The notes under the pieces are model-generated. The model worked only from the letters and a program-made list of their open reading frames with translations, was not told where the DNA came from and did no database searches. Of a stretch of 64,000 nucleotides of DNA, positions 58,224 to 64,000 are shown piece by piece. How positions within the stretch are numbered: position 1 is the first letter of the stretch; the number at the start of each line of letters is the position of its first letter. The stretch comes from Caminicella sporogenes DSM 14501 (GTDB lineage Bacteria; Bacillota; Clostridia; Peptostreptococcales; Caminicellaceae), in NCBI RefSeq assembly GCF_900142285.1, contig NZ_FRAJ01000012.1, positions 1-64,000 on the forward strand. The letters run 5' to 3'. The translations under genes were made by a program, and so were the position numbers.

Positions 58224-59579
58224 ATAAAAAAACAAATCAACATGCAATCTACATATGTAGTTATTCTCATAACTCTAATTTCAATTATAACTGCAATACT
58301 TCTGCATTTGCCTATATATTTAGGTCTATTAACTGGATTACTAACAGCGTCATTCTTCTCTATAATAAATGGTTATTCTATTAAAGATGTATTTAAAATG
58401 TTTTTTTCAGGAATAAAAAATGTCTATACAGTATTAATAATGCTCTCTTTAATAGGAATGTTAATAAGTATATGGATGGCTAGTGGTACTATACCTTCTA
58501 TGATATATTACGGATTTAAGTATTTATCTAATACAAACATTATTTTAGCTGCTTTTCTAACTTGTTCAATAATCTCAATGATTCTTGGTACTGCACTGGG
58601 TACTATAAGTACTGTAGGTAGTGCTTTTCTAAGTTTGTCTATAGGATTAAATATTCCCCTACCTCTACTAGTTGGAGCTGTAGTTTCAGGAGCTTATTTA
58701 GGAGATAGAACCTCTCCCATGTCAAGCAGTCTTAATTTAACAGCCACAATGACTGAAACAAATGTTATTGACAATATTAAACATATGCAATATACCACTA
58801 TACCTGTTTTTATATCAACTTTCTTGATATACTGGTATTTAGGAAATAAATTTATAAATACAAACACAAATGGAATAAAGCATTTTCAAAATTTATTCAT
58901 ATCAACCTTCAATATAGGTTTTATTTCATTAGTACCTCCTGCTCTAATTTTAATTTGTGCAGTAATTTTCAAAATGTCCATAGTTAAAAGTATTTTTATA
59001 GGTCTATTATCTAGTGTTTTTATATCTTTATATATCAATAATTTAACTCTTACTAACCTTTTAAAAATAGCTGTATATGGATATTATCCTTTAAATAAAG
59101 AAATATCTAAAATCATGTCAGGTAGCGGTTTTATTTCGATGATAAACGTTTTACTTGTAATAATTTTTTCAACTGGTTTGAATGGAATTTTAGAAGATAC
59201 TAAAATGATAAAACCTTTAATTGAAAAAATCTCATATAGTATAAAAAACTTTAAAGACCTCATTTACAAAACTGCACTACTATCATTTATTATTTCAGTA
59301 ATTACCTGTAATCAAACTTTATCTTCTATAATTCCGGGACAATATTTAAAACAAATATACGACAAATTTGAAATCCCTAAAAGTACTTTAGCTAGAACTA
59401 TTTCAGATTCTGGAATAATTACAGTACCATTAATTCCATGGAATGTAAATGCTATACTTGTATCTTCTATAATGAAAATCTCAGCTATTAAATATATACC
59501 TTTCGCTTTTTTCTGCTACCTGCTTCCACTATTTACATTAATATATCCTAATTTTAGAAATATAAAATCTAAAAACTAA
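58224..59579 (+). CDS. Divergent NhaC-like transporter
   Basis: About 450 residues, paralogous to the preceding NhaC along its length. The signature region reads GDRTSPMSSSLNLTAT: the conserved aspartate is serine (58725-58727), and the later GDQYLS is CNQTLS. Loss of both acidic residues predicts a different substrate or coupling. The start is unclear: AGGAGG at 58210-58215 is ideally spaced for an ATA codon at 58224, while the first ATG (58242) is 26 nt away and the GTG at 58215 overlaps the ribosome binding site. It has its own promoter and terminator. Confidence 0.82.
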   Translation: MKKQINMQSTYVVILITLISIITAILLHLPIYLGLLTGLLTASFFSIINGYSIKDVFKMFFSGIKNVYTVLIMLSLIGMLISIWMASGTIPSMIYYGFKYLSNTNIILAAFLTCSIISMILGTALGTISTVGSAFLSLSIGLNIPLPLLVGAVVSGAYLGDRTSPMSSSLNLTATMTETNVIDNIKHMQYTTIPVFISTFLIYWYLGNKFINTNTNGIKHFQNLFISTFNIGFISLVPPALILICAVIFKMSIVKSIFIGLLSSVFISLYINNLTLTNLLKIAVYGYYPLNKEISKIMSGSGFISMINVLLVIIFSTGLNGILEDTKMIKPLIEKISYSIKNFKDLIYKTALLSFIISVITCNQTLSSIIPGQYLKQIYDKFEIPKSTLARTISDSGIITVPLIPWNVNAILVSSIMKISAIKYIPFAFFCYLLPLFTLIYPNFRNIKSKN

Positions 59580-59594
59580 ATCTATTAACAATAA

Positions 59595-59625
59595 AAAATA
59601 TAACTTTTTTAAAAAGTTATATTTT
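59595..59625 (+). terminator. Terminator of the second NhaC-like gene
   Basis: Perfect A/T-rich stem AAAATATAACTTTTT with its complement, minimal loop, ending in TTTT; could work in either direction. Confidence 0.7.
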
Positions 59626-59665
59626 CATAAATATAAATTCATACTAGAACAGAAAGGGTGGTTTT

Positions 59666-60343
59666 ATGAAAATTAAATATTTGGGTCATGCTGCATTCTA
59701 CATAGAAGAAGGTAATTTCAAAGCTCTGATAGACCCATTTTTATCAGGTAATCCTACAGCTAAATCATCACCTGAAAATTTTAGTAGTATAAACTATATT
59801 TTCATCACTCATGGTCATGGCGACCATTTAGGTGATACTGTACAAATTGCAAAAAATAATAATTCAATAGTCATAACAAATTTCGAAATTTCTCTATATC
59901 TTGGTAATCAAAATGTAAACACTCATCCAATGCATATAGGTGGAAAAGCAAAATTTGATTTTGGTACAGTTAAAATGACGCCTGCTCTTCATGGCTCTGG
60001 AATACAAACTGAAAAAGGGCTTATTTATGGTGGAAATCCATGTGGCTTTGTTATTGAACTAGACGGTAAAAAGATATATCATGCCGGTGATACAGGTCTA
60101 ACAATGGATATGAAATTATTAGAATCAGAAAATATAGATTTAGCTATACTACCAATTGGCGGAAATTTTACAATGGATATTGATGATGCTGTTAAAGCAG
60201 TAGAATTCATTAAACCTAAAAAAGTTATTCCTATACACTATAATACTTTCCCTATCATAAAAGCTTCACCAGAAGAATTTAAATCAAAAGTAAAAAATTC
60301 TGAAGTCATAATATTAAAACCTGATGAAGAATATAATCTATAA
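59666..60343 (+). CDS. UPF0173 metallo-beta-lactamase-fold hydrolase
   Basis: 225 residues. Metal-binding motif [10 protein letters not shown] (about residue 49) with further ligands in PALHGSG, HAGDTG and IPIHYNT, typical of the YtkL/UlaG-like UPF0173 family. Substrate is unknown; a role as metal-dependent phosphodiesterase or lactonase is only a family guess. RBS AAGGGTGG. Confidence 0.9.
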   Translation: MKIKYLGHAAFYIEEGNFKALIDPFLSGNPTAKSSPENFSSINYIFITHGHGDHLGDTVQIAKNNNSIVITNFEISLYLGNQNVNTHPMHIGGKAKFDFGTVKMTPALHGSGIQTEKGLIYGGNPCGFVIELDGKKIYHAGDTGLTMDMKLLESENIDLAILPIGGNFTMDIDDAVKAVEFIKPKKVIPIHYNTFPIIKASPEEFKSKVKNSEVIILKPDEEYNL

Positions 60344-60364
60344 GAACCGTTTTAAACGGTTCTT
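60342..60364 (+). terminator. Terminator of the UPF0173 gene
   Basis: 11-bp stem AAGAACCGTTT with its complement, followed by TACTTTTTTTTT. Begins at the stop codon. Confidence 0.92.
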
Positions 60365-60388
60365 TACTTTTTTTTAACACTTTAAAAC

Positions 60389-60418
60389 TTGCAAAAGATA
60401 TAAGTATACTGATATATT
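60389..60418 (+). promoter_or_regulatory. Promoter of the EamA exporter gene
   Basis: TTGCAA (60389-60394), 18 bp, TATATT (60413-60418). Confidence 0.45.
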
Positions 60419-60465
60419 TATTCTAGTTATAATTTTAAAAACTATATCTGAATGAGGTGTTATAA

Positions 60466-61326
60466 ATGAATAAAAAGAAAGGAATACTCCTGCTTCTTAC
60501 ATCTTCTTTTTGTTTTGCAGTTATGGCTGCAAGTGTAAAATCCGTTCCTCATATACCTTTGTATGAAAAAGTATTTTTCAGAAACTTGCTAGGTATTTTC
60601 ATAATGGGTGGATTTATTATAAAAAATAAAAAAAGTTTTAAAAGCTCAAATGCTAAACTACTTGCTATGCGATGTATCTTTGGAGTCTTAGGAGTTATGG
60701 CATACTTTTACTCCATATCTAAGCTAGCTCTATCTGATGCAGTTTTGCTCAATAAAATGTCTCCATTTTTTGTTGTAATATTTTCAGTATTATTTCTCAA
60801 AGAAAAAATAAATAAATTTCAAGTTTATGCTATTATAATTGCACTAATCGGTGCTGGATTTGTAATCAAACCACAGTTTAATTATACTGTAATACCAGCC
60901 ATAATAGGTCTACTTTCTGCAATCTTAGCAGCTTCATCTTATACTATTATAAGACACCTTAGACTATATGACTCACCAGAAGTAATAGTATTCTACTTTA
61001 GCTTATTTTCTTCTATATCTATGATACCTTTTATGATTGCAGGTAATTTTACTATACCCACTTATAAAGATTTACTTATTCTACTCTTAATAAGTCTATC
61101 TGCAACATGTGCACAAACTTTTATGACAAATGCTTACAGGTATGCTCCAGCATCTCAACTTGCCATATATGGATATGCCAATATCATTTTTTCAACCATA
61201 TTTGGAATAATATTATGGAGTGAATTTCCTGACTTATTAAGTATAACAGGAGGTCTATTAATCATACTTGGCGGATTCATAAATTATATTTCAACTAATA
61301 GCAAGCACTTCAAAACAAAAAAATAA
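60466..61326 (+). CDS. EamA-family (DMT superfamily) exporter
   Basis: 286 residues with ten predicted membrane segments in two EamA repeats (about 5-135 and 145-280). The first repeat ends ALIGAGFVIKPQF, the second GGLLIILGGFINYI. Family members export amino acids, nucleotides or other metabolites; substrate unknown. It precedes an aminotransferase gene on the same strand but is separated by a terminator. RBS GAGGTG. Confidence 0.88.
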   Translation: MNKKKGILLLLTSSFCFAVMAASVKSVPHIPLYEKVFFRNLLGIFIMGGFIIKNKKSFKSSNAKLLAMRCIFGVLGVMAYFYSISKLALSDAVLLNKMSPFFVVIFSVLFLKEKINKFQVYAIIIALIGAGFVIKPQFNYTVIPAIIGLLSAILAASSYTIIRHLRLYDSPEVIVFYFSLFSSISMIPFMIAGNFTIPTYKDLLILLLISLSATCAQTFMTNAYRYAPASQLAIYGYANIIFSTIFGIILWSEFPDLLSITGGLLIILGGFINYISTNSKHFKTKK

Positions 61327-61341
61327 ACAAAAAACTTATTC

Positions 61342-61372
61342 ACCTCACATTTTATTCTGCTAAAAGTGAGGT
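61342..61372 (+). terminator. Terminator of the EamA exporter gene
   Basis: Stem ACCTCAC/GTGAGGT extended inward by TTTTA/TAAAA, followed by T7. Confidence 0.92.
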
Positions 61373-61408
61373 TTTTTTATTTGTAATTTTCAAAATAATT
61401 ATAACTGA

Positions 61409-61437
61409 TTGAAATATGTTATAATTATTAATATAAT
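61409..61437 (+). promoter_or_regulatory. Promoter of the aminotransferase gene
   Basis: TTGAAA (61409-61414), 17 bp, TATAAT (61432-61437). Confidence 0.75.
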
Positions 61438-61460
61438 CTGATTGATTGGAGGTTTTTTCT

Positions 61461-62708
61461 ATGTCTGAAAATTTTTCAATGGTAGCTCCTCATTCTAAAA
61501 GACCTGTTAATGAAGATAAAATTTTTGCTGCCAGCAGACAGGCTAAAGAAGCTATAGAAAAATACGGATTTGAAAACGTCATAAATTCAACAGTGGGGGC
61601 TCTTTTAGATGATAACGGAAAATTATTAGTCTTGCCAACTGTAATTAAAGTCCTTAAAAATCTTCCACCTGAAGAAATAGCTGCATATGCTCCAATAGCC
61701 GGTTTACCAGAATATTTAGAAACTGTTAAAACTGCAGCTTTTAGAGAATGTATGCCAGAAGGATATATTGAAGCTATTGCGACTCCGGGCGGTTCAGGCG
61801 CTATAAGACATACTATATGGAATTATTCTGAAATGGGAGATTATATACTTACTTCTGACTGGTATTGGGGACCTTATAAAACTATCGCTGAAGAACACGG
61901 AAGAAAAATAACTACATATACTTTCTTTGATGAAAACAAAAACTTTAATATTAAATCATTTAGAGAAAAACTTAATCAGCTTTTAAAAATACAAGATAGA
62001 GTAGTTATACTGCTTAATTCTCCAGCTCATAATCCAACAGGATTTAGTCTTGAAATTTCAGAATGGGAAGAAGTTATAAACATCCTAAAAAATTTTGCAA
62101 AAAACAAAGATAAAAAAATTATCTTATTTTCAGATATTGCATATATAGACTTCGCAGGAGAAAAAAATAAATCTAGACAATTTATGAAACTCTTTGGAAA
62201 CCTTCCAGAAAACATTCTAACAATAGTATCTTTTAGCATGTCTAAAGGATATACACTATATGGAATGAGAAGCGGTGCAATGATTTGTATCACATCTAAC
62301 AAAAGCATTGCAGAAGAATTTAAAAATGTAGGACAATTTTCAAATAGGGGTGTTTGGTCTAATGGTACACGAAGTGCAATGAAAATATTGGCTGAAATAT
62401 TTAAAAATTCCGAATTATTATCAAAGGTTGAAACAGAACGAAATGTTCTCAAAAAAATGCTAAATGAAAGAGCTCAATCTTTTGTAAATGAAGCAAAAAA
62501 AATAGGACTTGATATTTGTCCTTATAAATCAGGTTTCTTTATTACAATACCTTGTAATAATCCTGAACTAGTTTCTGAAAAACTCAAAAAAGATAACATT
62601 TTCGTAGTTCCTCTCCAAAAAGGTATTAGATTTGCTGTATGTTCTGTATCTAAAGAAAAATGTTTAAAAGCACCTTTAAAACTTTTAAATGCTATTAAAA
62701 ACATATAA
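61461..62708 (+). CDS. Class I/II pyridoxal-phosphate aminotransferase
   Basis: 415 residues of fold-type I. The PLP lysine lies in SMSKGYTLYGMRSGA, the substrate-site NSPAHNPTG and the phosphate-site GGSGAIRH region are present, and a final Arg region (IRFAVCSVS) occurs near the C-terminus. Aromatic or aspartate-type amino acids are possible substrates; the sequence alone does not decide. TGGAGG 8 nt before the ATG at 61461 defines the start. Confidence 0.92.
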   Translation: MSENFSMVAPHSKRPVNEDKIFAASRQAKEAIEKYGFENVINSTVGALLDDNGKLLVLPTVIKVLKNLPPEEIAAYAPIAGLPEYLETVKTAAFRECMPEGYIEAIATPGGSGAIRHTIWNYSEMGDYILTSDWYWGPYKTIAEEHGRKITTYTFFDENKNFNIKSFREKLNQLLKIQDRVVILLNSPAHNPTGFSLEISEWEEVINILKNFAKNKDKKIILFSDIAYIDFAGEKNKSRQFMKLFGNLPENILTIVSFSMSKGYTLYGMRSGAMICITSNKSIAEEFKNVGQFSNRGVWSNGTRSAMKILAEIFKNSELLSKVETERNVLKKMLNERAQSFVNEAKKIGLDICPYKSGFFITIPCNNPELVSEKLKKDNIFVVPLQKGIRFAVCSVSKEKCLKAPLKLLNAIKNI

Positions 62709-62734
62709 AAATAGCTGCTTTTAGCAGCTATTTT
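62707..62734. terminator. Bidirectional terminator between the aminotransferase gene and lspA
   Basis: Stem AAAATAGCTGCT with its complement around a short T loop, T-tract on both strands; lies between the two convergent stop codons. Confidence 0.88.
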
Positions 62735-63185
62735 ATATTTCTATTTTTTTAAATATAACTGCATATGCAAGAAGTATAGAACCCGTAACAATAAATATAT
62801 CAGCTACATTAAAAACTGGATAATTAATCAAAGTAAAATCAAAAAAATCCACAACATAATTTAACCGCACTCTATCTACCAAATTTCCTATTGCTCCTCC
62901 TATAATAAACGATAAAGAAAATTTTAATAAAAATAAATTTTCTTTATTTATAACTTTTACAAGATAAACTATTAAAGCCAATACTACAACTGCAGTCATT
63001 AATATTAAAAATATCTGCTTATTTCTCAATATACTAAAAGCTGCTCCCGTATTTTCTCTATATGTAAGATGAAATATATTTTTTATCAAAGGATATGTAT
63101 CAATAGATTTTAAATATGTAACAGCTAAATATTTTGTAAATTGATCTAAAACTACAATCATTATTATTAGTAAAAAGTATACCAT
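62733..63185 (-). CDS. lspA: Lipoprotein signal peptidase (signal peptidase II)
   Basis: Cleaves signal peptides of prolipoproteins such as PrsA. 150 residues with four membrane helices; the catalytic aspartates lie in GNLVDRVRL and VVDFFDF. GGAGG before the ATG. It follows cls after 60 bp. Confidence 0.97.
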   Translation of the reverse strand: MVYFLLIIMIVVLDQFTKYLAVTYLKSIDTYPLIKNIFHLTYRENTGAAFSILRNKQIFLILMTAVVVLALIVYLVKVINKENLFLLKFSLSFIIGGAIGNLVDRVRLNYVVDFFDFTLINYPVFNVADIFIVTGSILLAYAVIFKKIEI

Positions 63186-63246
63186 ATTTATCCTCCAAGC
63201 TTTTTTAAATTCACTTCTTTATTTTAGCATAATTCCAACTCATTAG

Positions 63247-64000
63247 CTATAATAAAGGTGAAAATAACTTTCCAAGTGACTCCATAAATTTATTATAAAT
63301 ACTTCTTTTAGAAAACTCCTCTAAAATAATTTCCTTACTGTCTTTTAAATCCTGTATAAAATCTCTTTCAAGTCTTTTTACGAATTCTTCATCATATATA
63401 AAAGCATTGACTTCAAAATTTATTCTAAGACTTCTTATGTCCAAATTAGCGGTTCCTATAGAAGCACCTATACTATCTACAAATAAAATCTTACTATGTA
63501 TAAAACCTTTTTCATATGTATAAATCTTTACTCCAGCTTTTAACAACTCCTCAATATTTGCTCTTGAAGCCCAATAGACTAAATAATGGTCAGGTTTATT
63601 AGGAATAATAATTCGCACATCTACTCCACTAAGAGCTGCTATTTTTAAAGCCATCGATATACTTTCATCGGGAACTAAATAAGGAGTAGTTATCCAAATT
63701 TTTTCTTCAGCCGTAGTTATCATGGTAAAATATGCTTGGAGTATAACTTCCCAATCAGAATCAGGTCCACTAGATGTAATTTGAACTAATTGTTCTCCAC
63801 AATAATCTAATTTAGGATAATAAACTTCATCTGAAATAAATTGTTTTGAAACAAAATGCCAATCTTTCAAAAAAATATTTTGCAAACTATATACTGCCTC
63901 ACCTTCAACTTTTAAATGAGTATCTCTCCAAAAGCCAAGCTTTCTGCTTCCTTTTAAATATTCATCACCTATATTTAATCCTCCTACAAATCCAACTTTA
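63247..64000 (-). CDS. cls: Cardiolipin synthase, C-terminal part (cut by window edge)
   Basis: Joins two phosphatidylglycerol molecules to cardiolipin at the membrane. The frame runs uninterrupted to base 64000, so the start is outside the window. The visible part contains GGLNIGDEYL, WRDTHLKVEG, and the second phospholipase D HKD motif FIHSKILFVD followed by SIGTANLDIRSL. An internal TTG near 63885 is not a real start. Confidence 0.95.
   Translation of the reverse strand, partial: KVGFVGGLNIGDEYLKGSRKLGFWRDTHLKVEGEAVYSLQNIFLKDWHFVSKQFISDEVYYPKLDYCGEQLVQITSSGPDSDWEVILQAYFTMITTAEEKIWITTPYLVPDESISMALKIAALSGVDVRIIIPNKPDHYLVYWASRANIEELLKAGVKIYTYEKGFIHSKILFVDSIGASIGTANLDIRSLRINFEVNAFIYDEEFVKRLERDFIQDLKDSKEIILEEFSKRSIYNKFMESLGKLFSPLL

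Overview
The window is AT-rich, tightly packed DNA from a low-GC, endospore-forming, anaerobic Gram-positive bacterium (Clostridia/Tissierellia-like; genus not identified). Evidence is the AT-rich codon use, strong purine-rich ribosome binding sites, frequent TTG/GTG starts, sporulation genes (spoIIE, spoVT, spoVG, yabP, yabQ, a SpoVB-like flippase) and fermentation genes (Na+-pumping decarboxylase, crt, hbd).

Most of the window (about 1 to 48.4 kb, nearly all on the minus strand) keeps the gene order known from the replication-origin-proximal region of Bacillus subtilis. Read in the direction of transcription it is: purR, spoVG, glmU, prs, pth, mfd, prsA, spoVT, MOP flippase, mazG, HU, rqcP, yabP, yabQ, divIC, S1 protein, spoIIE, yabS, yabT, tilS, ftsH, coaX, dusB, greA, lysS and then a 16S rRNA gene entering from the left edge. 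Several blocks are inserted into this backbone: a chemotaxis receptor between prs and pth, a KtrA/KtrB-type potassium uptake pair, a ppx gene with three tRNA genes (Leu-UAA, fMet, Met), and birA.

The largest insertion (about 6.0 to 18.5 kb) is an almost complete sodium-dependent methylmalonyl-CoA pathway: CoA transferase, two-subunit methylmalonyl-CoA mutase, MeaB chaperone, epimerase, and the four subunits (alpha, delta, biotin carrier, beta) of a Na+-pumping decarboxylase. Together they would convert succinate to propionate and use the decarboxylation to export Na+. Upstream of it lie a DUF3870 protein, an AspT/YidE-family transporter and a hotdog thioesterase. birA, encoding the ligase that biotinylates the carrier subunit, lies directly downstream.

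The right part (48.6 to 64 kb) is less conserved: murC, a ClC transporter with an altered gate motif, an unrecognised membrane-anchored protein, an LCP ligase, hbd and crt, two divergent NhaC paralogues, an UPF0173 hydrolase, an EamA exporter, an aminotransferase, lspA and the 3' part of cls.

I see no mobile element, prophage or CRISPR array. The most interesting material is regulatory: a promoter-leader-terminator arrangement upstream of the AspT-like transporter, another upstream of ktrB, twin palindromic operators before the mutase gene, mutually exclusive hairpins inside the mutase-meaB gap and before yabQ, Spo0A-type boxes at spoIIE, greA and the chemotaxis receptor, and a 48-bp perfect palindrome. 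All of these are read by eye and unverified.
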